A DNA stretch of 64,000 bases from Burkholderia sp. GAS332 (GTDB lineage: Bacteria; Pseudomonadota; Gammaproteobacteria; Burkholderiales; Burkholderiaceae): positions 1,550,001 through 1,614,000 of the forward strand of contig FSRV01000001.1 in NCBI GenBank assembly GCA_900142905.1. Reading direction: 5' to 3'. Below are positions 1-8,296 of this stretch, in pieces; the stretch's first letter is position 1; each line of letters begins with the position of its first letter. The notes beneath the pieces were generated by a model. It did no database searches, had not been told where the DNA came from, and worked only from the letters and a program-made list of their open reading frames with translations. The position numbers and the translations under genes are program-made.

Positions 1-2696
1 AGCAATGGATTGGCATAGAGCGTATCGCCGAGCAGCGCGAGAGCAAGCCGATTCGCGTCGATGAAATCACAGTCGTCGCCGATACTCTGCAGCAAGTCAT
101 GCCGCGTCTCATCGACAGGGAAACTCCAGTTCGGGTCGCGGACGAATTGCGCGGTCGGCGTCACGCTACTGTTGATCACCGCCTTCGTCACACCGTATTG
201 CGTGCGAGCGAGTACTTCAGCCGAAGCGGACACAATCGCGTCGCAGCCGAGAATCAGACGCGCTTCGCCGGTCGCAATACGCGTTGCGTGCAATTGATTG
301 GGCGTCGCGGCGATCTGCACATGACTGAGCACCGCACCGCCTTTCTGCGCAAGGCCCGCCATATCGAGTACGGTAACGCCTTTGTTTTCGAGGTGAGCGG
401 CCATGCCCAGCAAGCCGCCGATCGTCACGACACCGGTGCCGCCGACACCGGTCACCAGCACGCCATAAGGCTTCGATAGCGACGCAATCGCAGGCCGGGG
501 CAGCGCCGCAAAATCCGGCAGCGCAGCGCCTGAGCTTGCCTTATTGGGTTTCTTCACCTGTGCGCCTTCCGCCGTCACGAAGCTCGGGCAAAAGCCGTTC
601 ACGCATGAAAAATCCTTATTGCACGACGATTGGTTGATCTTGCGCTTGGTGCCGAGCGGTGTTTGCAGCGGTTCGACAGACAGGCAGTTCGATTGCACCG
701 AGCAGTCGCCACAACCTTCGCACACCGCATCGTTAATGAAGGCGCGTTTCGCAGGATCTGGATACGTGCCGCGTTTGCGACGCCGGCGTTTTTCGGTTGC
801 GCAGGTCTGGTCGTAGATCAGGATTGTTGTGCCCGCCACGTCACGCAACTCGCGCTGCAATCGATCGAGTTCATCGCGGTGGTAGACCTTCACGTCTTCT
901 GGAAGACGCACGTTCGAATCGTATTTTTCGGGCTCGTCAGTGACGATCAGCACCCGCTTCGCGCCCTCGGCGGTGACCTGAAACGCGATCTGCGGAACCG
1001 TGAGCACGCCGTCCACCGGTTGCCCCCCGGTCATCGCGACCGCGTCGTTGTAGAGAACCTTGTAAGTGACGTTCGCGCCTGCCGCAATCGAGGCGCGAAT
1101 CGCGAGAAGGCCTGAGTGAAAATAGGTGCCGTCACCGAGATTGGCGAACACGTGTCGCTCATTCGTGAAATGCATCTGCCCGGTCCACGCGACACCTTCG
1201 CCGCCCATCTGGCTGAACGTCTCCGTATTCCGGTCCATCCACATCGACATGTAGTGGCAGCCGATACCGGCCAGCGCACGTGAGCCCTCGGGCACACGCG
1301 TCGACGTGTTGTGCGGGCAGCCGGAGCAAAACCACGGCTGGCGCTCGGTGACCGAACGCGGCGTGGCGGCTTCACGCTCTTTTGCTTCGATAATGGCAAC
1401 GCGTGCTTCGATCCGCGCCCGCACATCGGCCGGTAGATCGGCCTTCGCCAGACGCCGCGCGATCGCCTTCGCAATCAGGGCAGGCGAGAGTTCGTAATGC
1501 GCGGGCAGCAGCGTCTGCCCGCGCGGCACGGACCATTCCCCACCTGCGTCGTCGCGCTCATCGAACTTGCCGAATACCTTCGGACGAACATCGTCGCGCC
1601 AGTTATACAGCTCTTCCTTAAGCGCATATTCGAGGATCTGGCGTTTCTCTTCGACGACCAGGATTTCGTCGAGGCCGGTCGCGAAGTCACGCGCGTTCTG
1701 CGCGTCGAGCGGCCACACGCAGCCCACTTTCAATACGCGGATGCCGATGCGTGCGCAGGTCTCGTCATCGAGCGACAGATCGGCTAGCGCCTGCCGCACA
1801 TCGAGATAGGCTTTGCCCGCGGTCATGATGCCGAGACGCGGCGTGGGGCTGTCGATCACCACACGGTTCAGTTTATTGGCGCGGACGTAGGCGAGGGCCG
1901 CGTACCACTTGTGGTTGAGCAGACGGGCTTCCTGCGCGAGCGGCGGATCGGGCCAGCGGATATTGAGTCCGCCGTCGGGCATGTCGAAGTCGTCCGGCAA
2001 TACGATCTGCAAACGGTCCGGATCGATATCGATCGACGCGCTCGATTCGACCACGTCGGTCACACATTTCATCGCGACCCACAGGCCGGAATAGCGGCTC
2101 ATTGCCCAGCCGTGCAGTCCGTAGTCGAGATATTCCTGCACGCTCGCCGGATACAGCACCGGAATGCCGCTCGCGACGAACATATGCTCGGACTGGTGCG
2201 CGACCGACGACGACTTCGCCGCATGATCGTCGCCTGCCAACACCAGCACGCCACCGTGCGGATCGGTGCCGGCCGAGTTCGCGTGCTTGAAGACGTCGCC
2301 TGTCCGGTCGACGCCCGGGCCCTTGCCGTACCACATGCCGAATACGCCATCGACCTTGGCGCCAGGCCACAGGTTGATCTGCTGCGTCCCCCATACCGCA
2401 GTGGCCGCGAGGTCCTCGTTAACCCCAGGCTGGAACACGACATCGTGTTCCTTGAGATGCTGTTTTGCCTTCCACAACCCCTGGTCCAGCGCGCCGAGCG
2501 GTGAGCCGCGATAGCCGGACACATACCCCGCCGTGTTGAGGCCGGCTCGCCGGTCGCGCGCCTTCTGCAGCATCGGCAACCGTACCAGCGCCTGCGTGCC
2601 GCTCAGGTAGACGCGGCCTTTTTCGAGCGTGTATTTGTCGTCGAGCGATACGGTGGCGAGTGCGTCACGTAGCTGGGGCGATAGCGGGGCATTCAT
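1..2696 (-). CDS. indolepyruvate ferredoxin oxidoreductase, fused alpha/gamma type, 3' end beyond window
   Basis: About 898 residues are visible, starting at ATG 2694-2696 (MNAPLSPQLR) and running off the left edge with no stop. The N-terminal half is a thiamine-diphosphate pyruvate:ferredoxin-oxidoreductase-like region (YVSGYRGSPLGALDQG near residue 58; CSGCPHN near residue 457; GIGCHYM and NLGDGTYFHSG downstream). A ferredoxin-like cysteine cluster follows (CEGCGDCSVQSNC, then CNKDFSCVNGFCP, residues about 655-690). The visible end enters the gamma-subunit domain (GVLVTGVGGTGVVTIGG). Family knowledge: these enzymes oxidatively decarboxylate aryl or branched 2-oxo acids to acyl-CoA with an electron carrier. 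The single-chain fusion of roughly 1,150-1,200 residues is common in proteobacteria. It is divergent from the LysR gene at 2794, which probably controls it. The substrate is inferred from the family only. Confidence 0.9.
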   Translation of the reverse strand, partial: MNAPLSPQLRDALATVSLDDKYTLEKGRVYLSGTQALVRLPMLQKARDRRAGLNTAGYVSGYRGSPLGALDQGLWKAKQHLKEHDVVFQPGVNEDLAATAVWGTQQINLWPGAKVDGVFGMWYGKGPGVDRTGDVFKHANSAGTDPHGGVLVLAGDDHAAKSSSVAHQSEHMFVASGIPVLYPASVQEYLDYGLHGWAMSRYSGLWVAMKCVTDVVESSASIDIDPDRLQIVLPDDFDMPDGGLNIRWPDPPLAQEARLLNHKWYAALAYVRANKLNRVVIDSPTPRLGIMTAGKAYLDVRQALADLSLDDETCARIGIRVLKVGCVWPLDAQNARDFATGLDEILVVEEKRQILEYALKEELYNWRDDVRPKVFGKFDERDDAGGEWSVPRGQTLLPAHYELSPALIAKAIARRLAKADLPADVRARIEARVAIIEAKEREAATPRSVTERQPWFCSGCPHNTSTRVPEGSRALAGIGCHYMSMWMDRNTETFSQMGGEGVAWTGQMHFTNERHVFANLGDGTYFHSGLLAIRASIAAGANVTYKVLYNDAVAMTGGQPVDGVLTVPQIAFQVTAEGAKRVLIVTDEPEKYDSNVRLPEDVKVYHRDELDRLQRELRDVAGTTILIYDQTCATEKRRRRKRGTYPDPAKRAFINDAVCEGCGDCSVQSNCLSVEPLQTPLGTKRKINQSSCNKDFSCVNGFCPSFVTAEGAQVKKPNKASSGAALPDFAALPRPAIASLSKPYGVLVTGVGGTGVVTIGGLLGMAAHLENKGVTVLDMAGLAQKGGAVLSHVQIAATPNQLHATRIATGEARLILGCDAIVSASAEVLARTQYGVTKAVINSSVTPTAQFVRDPNWSFPVDETRHDLLQSIGDDCDFIDANRLALALLGDTLYANPL

Positions 2697-2793
2697 GGTC
2701 GACGTCTCCGATGGCTTTATTTGAGCCCGAGTATAGAAAGCGGAATATCCATCGTAAAATCACGAATACCGAACCCTGCTATGCGAAAAACAC

Positions 2794-3699
2794 ATGTCTA
2801 AAGACATCACCCTGCGGCAGATGCGTTACTTCGTGGCTGCCGCGCAAAGTGGGCAGTTTTCGATGGCGGCGACGGTCGAACATGTGTCGCAATCCGCGAT
2901 TACGAATGCGGTACTCGCACTAGAGGAAACCCTGGGTACACGGCTCTTCGAACGCTTGCCGCAGGGCGTCGCGCTGACACCCGATGGGCAGGACTTCCTG
3001 AATCACGCGCGGCACATACTCGATTCAGTGCGCGACGCGGTCTACAAGGCACCCTTCCGCTCGCATGACCTGAAGGGGACGGTGCGCATCGCGGCGTCGT
3101 ATACGGTGCTGGGCTATTTTCTTCCCGAGTTGATGGCGCGATTTCGCGCAACGTACCCGGATGTCGAGATCGATCTGCACGACACGGATCGCATGGCGAT
3201 TGAGCAGGCGGTGCTCGACGGAACGGTGGATCTCGGCGTGGTGCTTCTGTCGAATGTCGAGAACGTCAGGCGTTTCAATCATCATGTGTTGATCCGCTCG
3301 CGCCGGCAATTGTGGACCTCGCCCACGCATCCGCTCGCGCAACTCAATGCACCCTCTCTCGCGGATATCGCGGAGTATCCGTACATCCTGATCACGGTCG
3401 ACGAAGGGGAACAGTCGACGCTGCGCTACTGGAAGCAGAATGGCGTCGCGCCGAATATCGCGTTCCGGACGAGTTCGATGGAGGCGTTGCGCGGTCTGGT
3501 CGCGCATGGCTTTGGCGTGACCATTCTCTCTGACATGGTGTTTCGTCCCTGGTCGCTGGAAGGCAAGCGGATCGACGCGCGGCCGATACTCAATGCGATT
3601 CCGCAGATGGACGCGGGTATGGTGTGGCGCAAAGGCGTGACGCTCGATACGCCGGCCTTGGCGTTTCAGCAATTCCTGATCCATGCCTGTGGGAGTTGA
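2794..3699 (+). CDS. LysR-family transcriptional regulator
   Basis: This 301-residue protein has the LysR architecture: an N-terminal winged helix-turn-helix (residues about 5-64; LRQMRYFVAAAQSGQFSMAA then SQSAITNAVLALEETLG) and a periplasmic-binding-protein-like effector domain (about 90-295). It is divergent from the indolepyruvate oxidoreductase gene with 97 bp between the start codons. That gap contains an imperfect dyad, TCGT-N6-ACGA (2752-2765), which fits the T-N11-A style of LysR operators. Control of the neighbour is therefore the simplest inference. The effector is not deducible from sequence. The protein has the standard family length and no anomalies. Confidence 0.92.
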   Translation: MSKDITLRQMRYFVAAAQSGQFSMAATVEHVSQSAITNAVLALEETLGTRLFERLPQGVALTPDGQDFLNHARHILDSVRDAVYKAPFRSHDLKGTVRIAASYTVLGYFLPELMARFRATYPDVEIDLHDTDRMAIEQAVLDGTVDLGVVLLSNVENVRRFNHHVLIRSRRQLWTSPTHPLAQLNAPSLADIAEYPYILITVDEGEQSTLRYWKQNGVAPNIAFRTSSMEALRGLVAHGFGVTILSDMVFRPWSLEGKRIDARPILNAIPQMDAGMVWRKGVTLDTPALAFQQFLIHACGS

Positions 3700-3854
3700 G
3701 GACAGCAAGGGCATGCGCCTGGTCTGGGAGACACGGGAAGGGTGCGTTCCTTATGCGTATCCGTTTATCGAATACCACCCGGGTTGATTTCTGTAGATCA
3801 GCCGTTTCTGCTATTGCATGCTACGATTCTTCGACAATCACGCTGGAGACAGCC

Positions 3855-4124
3855 ATGTGGGACAAGATCGAACACGACGGATATGAAGTCTGGGTCCTGC
3901 CGATCCTTGCATACGGTCCCCCGGCCCCAACCACCTTGTGGCATTACTCGGGGTACATCTGTCGCCATGGCTCCGATGCCCACCTCGCTGGACAGAGCAT
4001 TCGCTTCCAGGAACTCGTCACCACTTTCCGCAGCGAAGACGCAGCTCGCGAGGCTGGGTATGTCGAAGGCAAGCGGCGCGTCGACATGATTCACAAAGGC
4101 GGCCTGGGTGCCGGCCACGGCTGA
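3855..4124 (+). CDS. small conserved hypothetical protein (89 aa)
   Basis: The start is placed at ATG 3855 (MWDKIEHDGY), preceded by GGAGAC at 3845-3850. The frame stays open further upstream, but that part runs back across the LysR 3' end in another frame and is unlikely to be coding. The product is soluble, mixed alpha/beta in character, with a Trp/Tyr-rich N-terminus (YEVWVLPILAYGPP, LWHYSGYICRHGSD) and a charged C-terminus. I recognise no enzyme motif. The 5' leader (GATTCTTCGAC... to ATGTGG) closely resembles that of the zinc-ribbon gene at 4447, suggesting similar expression control. Confidence 0.65.
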   Translation: MWDKIEHDGYEVWVLPILAYGPPAPTTLWHYSGYICRHGSDAHLAGQSIRFQELVTTFRSEDAAREAGYVEGKRRVDMIHKGGLGAGHG

Positions 4125-4145
4125 TCGCCGCTCTAGTTATTCAAT

Positions 4146-4370
4146 ATGGAACTCTGGATTCAACCCTGCGCACGATGCGCTGATTTGTACGGGCAGCCGG
4201 CTACTGCGGCTGCGCACGACGACCTGACTCTCAACGGCGTCGGCGCCGTGAAGGATGCGCGAGCCGAAGAGCACTACACCTGCATGCGGTGCGGTGGCGT
4301 GTTTGCGCGCATACTCGCCGGTCCGCCCGAGCGGCAGACCTGGGTGCTCCTGAACGCCGGGCAGCACTGA
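4146..4370 (+). CDS. small CxxC protein (74 aa), putative zinc ribbon
   Basis: The product carries two CxxC pairs (CARC at residues 8-11; CMRC near 46-49) separated by about 34 residues, the spacing of a small zinc ribbon. The C-terminus is compact (ARILAGPPERQTWVLLNAGQH). It follows the 89-residue gene by 21 bp on the same strand. No good Shine-Dalgarno sequence precedes the ATG, so either coupling is weak or the start is unusual. Metal binding is inferred from cysteine spacing. No function is assigned. Confidence 0.6.
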   Translation: MELWIQPCARCADLYGQPATAAAHDDLTLNGVGAVKDARAEEHYTCMRCGGVFARILAGPPERQTWVLLNAGQH

Positions 4371-4446
4371 TTCTCTTGCGCCGGGGAGCCGGCTTACGGA
4401 TCGTTCCGTTATGCCAGGATTCCTCGACGATACGACGGAGGCCGCT

Positions 4447-4617
4447 ATGTGGACCTGTCGAAACTGCAATGTGTCGTTCGAGTTTGCTCACGTCGAGCCG
4501 GAAGTCGATGAACAGGGATTCTTTTTCCTCTGTCCTGCCTGCGACTACCGGAACAAGCTGGTGGATGCAGGTCCCGACGCGATGGGGCGCCCGAAGCTTG
4601 TCCAGACCGACGACTAG
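4447..4617 (+). CDS. small zinc-ribbon protein (56 aa)
   Basis: The start is placed at ATG 4447 because GGAGG lies at 4437-4441. The in-frame ATG at 4411 falls inside the presumed leader. The protein begins MWTCRNCNVSFEF and continues with FFFLCPACDYRN, giving CxxC-N(about 24)-CxxC, a typical rubredoxin-like zinc ribbon. It could be a nucleic-acid-binding or metal-storage miniprotein, but nothing in the sequence decides. Its leader matches that of the gene at 3855 over about 30 bases. Confidence 0.65.
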   Translation: MWTCRNCNVSFEFAHVEPEVDEQGFFFLCPACDYRNKLVDAGPDAMGRPKLVQTDD

Positions 4618-4777
4618 TCGCGCAATCTGTTGAAGACGGTCATGCAGTTCGACCACAATGCGTGCCACATCGACCCGTCGCCGTCGCAGATGATCCGGCA
4701 AGCAAGTTGGGCGGTGAACCCGAAAAAGAAGCAGCGCATAATGTCGAGATCCCCTTGTCAGGATGATCGAGGCAGAT

Positions 4778-5086
4778 ATGACTACGTTCGCTATAGACGC
4801 CATTCGCATCAACCCGTCGAACGACAGGATTACCCACGTGCGTTGGGCTCCCGTTGACCCATCGACGCGTGACTGGCTGTCCCCCACGTCGATTGTGGAG
4901 GTGGCCGAAGTCGTGGCCGCGATTCGTCGGGGGAATGCTGTTTGGTCCCTTTTTACGCTCGGCGGCGTACGGTTTCTGGGGCCGAAAATCGTGTCTGTCT
5001 CCCACACCGACGGTCACGACGGGATTGACACGGATGTCCCTGGCGAGCATGTCGAAAAATGTATTGACGACCTGCCGCACGTTTGA
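4778..5086 (+). CDS. DUF3892-like small protein (102 aa)
   Basis: ATG 4778 is preceded by GAGG at 4769-4772; a second in-frame ATG at 4763 lacks a usable spacing. The protein (MTTFAIDAIRINPSNDRITHVRWAPVD) has the DUF3892 pattern of an N-terminal strand ending in ITHV, a helix containing VAEVVAAIRRGNAVW, then a hydrophobic strand. Family assignment is from memory of that pattern. The biochemical role of the family is unknown. It forms part of a run of small same-strand genes. Confidence 0.6.
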   Translation: MTTFAIDAIRINPSNDRITHVRWAPVDPSTRDWLSPTSIVEVAEVVAAIRRGNAVWSLFTLGGVRFLGPKIVSVSHTDGHDGIDTDVPGEHVEKCIDDLPHV

Positions 5087-5195
5087 CCGCGCGCACTCAT
5101 CCATTGCGGCGCGGATAATTGCGCCGTTCCAAAGAACGTCGCCATGTTTAATGTAAATTAGGCGTTCTTGAGCGCGCCTTTCAGCAGTGAGATCC

Positions 5196-5840
5196 ATGAA
5201 AAACGGAAAACCAAAACTGACTCGTCGGGATGCCGACGGTCTTTTCCCCGACCTGCAGCAAAGCGGTGCCCATCTCGCCAGCAAGCCTGATAACCCGTTC
5301 GGAGAAAAAGTATCCAGAACGACCGATCGACGCGATCGTGACGAGGCCTCGCTTTGGAAAGATAACCTCGTCACCTTGCCCAAAGGGATCGAGTTGCCTC
5401 CGGGATACACGTCGGTGCCGCAGATGCGCGAGGCGATGGAGAGGGCATGGCGCATGAAATGGGTCAGGGAAAGCGGCAACGAGATCGTCGCGGAATTTCC
5501 TGAGGGCTGGTCGGCCGTTCGGCCGGCAAGCGGGGCCGTGGAGTTGAAGGACGCGACCGGCGTGGTTCGAGCCGTGTATGGCTGGGCAGCGGATGCTGAA
5601 TTGAGGGTCCTGCCGCGGTATCGGGTCGAATCGCAGGCGAACAGTTCGAGCGGTCTCGGCAGTCTGGTTGTGCGTGATCGCGAGAACGGGCAGATTCTTG
5701 AGCGATCGTCGACCTGGTCCGCTCAGACCGGGACCAACCATCCCGATTGGGCCCGACTGTCGACGTGGCTCGACAAGGCGCATCCTCGCCATCGCGATCC
5801 GCTACGGCTGTGGGGGGATTGCGAAGACAATCTCGCTTGA
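5196..5840 (+). CDS. hypothetical protein (214 aa)
   Basis: The start is uncertain: ATG 5196 (MKNGKPKLTRRDADGLFP) is used here, but GTG 5187 in the same frame is possible. The N-terminal 60 residues are polar and probably disordered. The remainder has alternating strands (EIVAEFPEGWSAVRPASGAVELKDATGVVRAVYGW) and a C-terminal acidic/aromatic tail. There is no signal peptide, membrane segment or cysteine motif, and no family is recognised. Codon use is ordinary for the window, which supports a real gene. Confidence 0.6.
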   Translation: MKNGKPKLTRRDADGLFPDLQQSGAHLASKPDNPFGEKVSRTTDRRDRDEASLWKDNLVTLPKGIELPPGYTSVPQMREAMERAWRMKWVRESGNEIVAEFPEGWSAVRPASGAVELKDATGVVRAVYGWAADAELRVLPRYRVESQANSSSGLGSLVVRDRENGQILERSSTWSAQTGTNHPDWARLSTWLDKAHPRHRDPLRLWGDCEDNLA

Positions 5841-5916
5841 ATTCGGCTCATCGAGAATCCGGGTCCCGCCGCGCGGCATGCAACCCGTGCCGTCGCCAAT
5901 CGCAAAGAACACCACC

Positions 5917-6420
5917 ATGCAACACCTGAAATACCTGACCGGTTACTCGCCGACGCTACAGGACAAAGTCAAAAAACTGATCGTCGACGAGGAACTCGGT
6001 CCTTACCTCGCGAAGCGGTACCCCAACACGCATGACGTGCAAACAGACCGGGCCCTGTACGCGTACTGTGCGGATCTGAAGCGCGAACACCTTCGCACCG
6101 GCGCGCAAATTGACAAGGTCACCTACGACAGCAAACTCGACGTCGTGCGCCATGCACTCGGCCTTCACATGAGCATCTCGCGTGTGCAAGGCGGCAAGCT
6201 GAAGGCAAAGAAAGAGATCCGCATCGCCTCGCTATTCAAGGACGCGGCGCCGGAATTCCTGAAGATGATCGTCGTGCATGAACTCGCGCATCTGAAAGAA
6301 AGCGACCATAACAAGGCGTTTTACCGCCTCTGCGAGTTCATGCAGCCGGGCTACCACCAGATTGAGTTTGATCTGCGCTTACATCTGACGTATCGCGATC
6401 TGAAGAAAGACCAGAGTTGA
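5917..6420 (+). CDS. YgjP-like (DUF45) metal-dependent hydrolase
   Basis: The product is 167 residues from ATG 5917 (MQHLKYLTGYSPTLQDK); the reading frame is open upstream but overlaps the preceding gene. A zinc-metallopeptidase HExxH motif appears as HELAH at about residues 121-125. It is followed by KESDHNKAFYRLCEFMQPGYHQIEFDLR, where the second conserved His (SDH) fits the HExxH...H pattern of the YgjP/DUF45 (WLM-like) family. The protein is cytosolic, without a signal peptide. Some family members have been linked to nucleotide hydrolysis, but the substrate here is not established. Confidence 0.8.
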   Translation: MQHLKYLTGYSPTLQDKVKKLIVDEELGPYLAKRYPNTHDVQTDRALYAYCADLKREHLRTGAQIDKVTYDSKLDVVRHALGLHMSISRVQGGKLKAKKEIRIASLFKDAAPEFLKMIVVHELAHLKESDHNKAFYRLCEFMQPGYHQIEFDLRLHLTYRDLKKDQS

Positions 6421-6430
6421 GCGTCAAGTT

Positions 6431-7861
6431 TCAGGCCCGCGTGCTTGCGAGCGGCGCCGTACTGGCGGCATAGGCAACCTCTGCTGCGCCTTGATGCGCC
6501 GCCGCGCCTGTTGACTCCGCGTAAGCCTGTTCGCGTGCCAGGCTCAGCCGGAACTGCCTGCAGCCGAACCACAACAGCACGATGGCCAGCAGTGTGGCGA
6601 CCAGGTTGACGATCGACATGGAACTGCCGACGGCTTTGGGTGAGCCGAACACCTTGTCGGTCAACAACGCAACGAGCGTGGTGCCGATGCCGAGCGCGAT
6701 CAGGTTCGAGACCAATAGGAACACCGCTGAAATCTGCGCGCGCATCTGGTTGGGTGCGAGAGTCTGCATCGCGGCGGTCGAGGTAGGCATCGGGAACGAC
6801 GCAAAGAACATCGCGACTACCAGTAGCCCGAGCGAAACGGTCAGACTGCCGACCTGCGTGAAGGCGACCGCCGGCACCAGCATCCCGACTGCGCCGATGA
6901 AACCAGCGAGCATCGGGCCGTCTGTGCGGCCTTTTTTCATCAGCCAGTCGTTGAGCCACCCGCCGCAGAACACGCCGACGGTGTTCGCGATCAGCAGGAT
7001 GGTGCCAAGCGTGTAGCCGGCTTCGACCGGCGTGAGCCCGAAGCGGCGGATATAGAACGCGGGTGTCCAACTCATCAGGCAGAAGAGCGTCATCGCGTAG
7101 AAGGAAAAGCCGAGATAATGGCAAAAGAACGTCTTGCCATGCGAGCGGATAAAGCGCAGCGAATCGCCCATCGATACACGCTTTGCCTTTCCGGCGCTGT
7201 CCTGCATGAGCCCCTTACGTTGGGGATCGCGCACGGTCAGGATAAACAGCAGCGCTATAACCAGGCCCGGCAGCCCGACGATGAAAAAGGTCAACTGCCA
7301 CGAGCGCACGTTGCCGACGAATGGCAGTGAGACGGTGGTCATCTGTTTCAGCAGGTTGATCACGTACCCGCCGATCAGGAACGCGATCCCGCCGCCAATG
7401 AACGAGCCGAGGGAATAGATGCCGACTGCTCGTCCCAGCTTTTCCTTGGGAAAGTAGTCGCTCAACATCGAATACGTTCCCGGCGAGAGCGCGGCTTCGC
7501 CCACACCGACGCTCATGCGCGCCAGAAACATGTGAAGGAAGTTCTGGCTGACGCCGCAGGCGGTGGTGGCGAGACTCCATAGCGCGATGCCTGTCGCGAT
7601 GATGCGCGGCCGCGCAAAGCGGTCGGCGAGATAGGCGAGCGGCATCCCCATCACTGCGTAGAAGAGCGAAAACGCGAAGCCTTGCAACAGGCTGAATTGC
7701 GTATCGGTCAGATGCAGATCCTTTTTGATCGGCTCGATCATCAGCGCGAGCACCTGCCGGTCGATAAAGGAAAACACGTACGCAAGCATGCAGATCACCA
7801 CCACATACCATTCGTAGGTATAGCGCTTGCCCGCAGGCTTGCTGCTAGTTGATACGGTCAT
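6431..7861 (-). CDS. MFS transporter, spinster-type
   Basis: The product is 476 residues from ATG 7859-7861, with a GGAGAA Shine-Dalgarno sequence just upstream; the longer upstream frame is Cys/Arg-rich and not protein-like. Twelve hydrophobic segments are discernible. The major-facilitator signature between TM2 and TM3 (AYLADRFARPRII) and the FIDRQVLALMIEPIKKDLHLTDTQFSLLQG start resemble spinster-type transporters of proteobacterial catabolic loci. It is divergent from the porin gene at 8297, with 435 bp between starts. It would take up an organic solute for the locus spanning 6.4-13.8 kb. The substrate is unknown. Confidence 0.88.
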   Translation of the reverse strand: MTVSTSSKPAGKRYTYEWYVVVICMLAYVFSFIDRQVLALMIEPIKKDLHLTDTQFSLLQGFAFSLFYAVMGMPLAYLADRFARPRIIATGIALWSLATTACGVSQNFLHMFLARMSVGVGEAALSPGTYSMLSDYFPKEKLGRAVGIYSLGSFIGGGIAFLIGGYVINLLKQMTTVSLPFVGNVRSWQLTFFIVGLPGLVIALLFILTVRDPQRKGLMQDSAGKAKRVSMGDSLRFIRSHGKTFFCHYLGFSFYAMTLFCLMSWTPAFYIRRFGLTPVEAGYTLGTILLIANTVGVFCGGWLNDWLMKKGRTDGPMLAGFIGAVGMLVPAVAFTQVGSLTVSLGLLVVAMFFASFPMPTSTAAMQTLAPNQMRAQISAVFLLVSNLIALGIGTTLVALLTDKVFGSPKAVGSSMSIVNLVATLLAIVLLWFGCRQFRLSLAREQAYAESTGAAAHQGAAEVAYAASTAPLASTRA

Positions 7862-8296
7862 CCAGGTTCTCCGGGAATCGATGTTCGACGGCGCATGACA
7901 GCGCGCGTAGGCGCACGGCCTGCATGCATGAGAAGAGGTCGCCATGGCGGCGTTCCGGATGTGCAGCGTACGTAAACAAAATTCCGAAACATATGCGCAG
8001 TACCTGCATGCACACTGCGGCATTCCCCTGGGCAGCTAAAGATTTTCCCAGTGCGATTCGCTAGAAGAGCCGCCACATAAGGCGTCGAAGATCGCCCTGC
8101 GGCGCGCGAAACACATCATTCGCGCGGTCTATAAGTGTTATATGCGTGAGTTGATCGACGCTCAAAATTGGCCTTCCTAGACTCGCTTCGTTTTCTGCCC
8201 GATCAAACGAAGTCCTTAGGAAAGGCGGGAAACACAAACGCCGCAGCGTTCAAGCCGCGCGGCAGATAAAACACCACTCTCGCCGGGACTAGAGGA
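7862..8296. other. 435-bp divergent intergenic region between MFS and porin genes
   Basis: The region separates two divergent transport genes and must hold both promoters. Short open frames here on either strand are Cys/Arg-rich and lack protein character. The AT-richer part around 8125-8165 (TATAAGTGTTATAT) is the most promoter-like segment. I see no repeat, hairpin or RNA gene. Confidence 0.5.

Noticed and set aside
4139..4146. Leaderless start for the 74-residue CxxC gene
   Set aside because: There is no Shine-Dalgarno sequence, but neither is a -10 box at the right distance convincing, so no claim is made.
5668..5916. N-terminal extension of the YgjP-like gene
   Set aside because: It overlaps the preceding gene in another frame and is Arg/Pro-rich; ATG 5917 begins the conserved domain.
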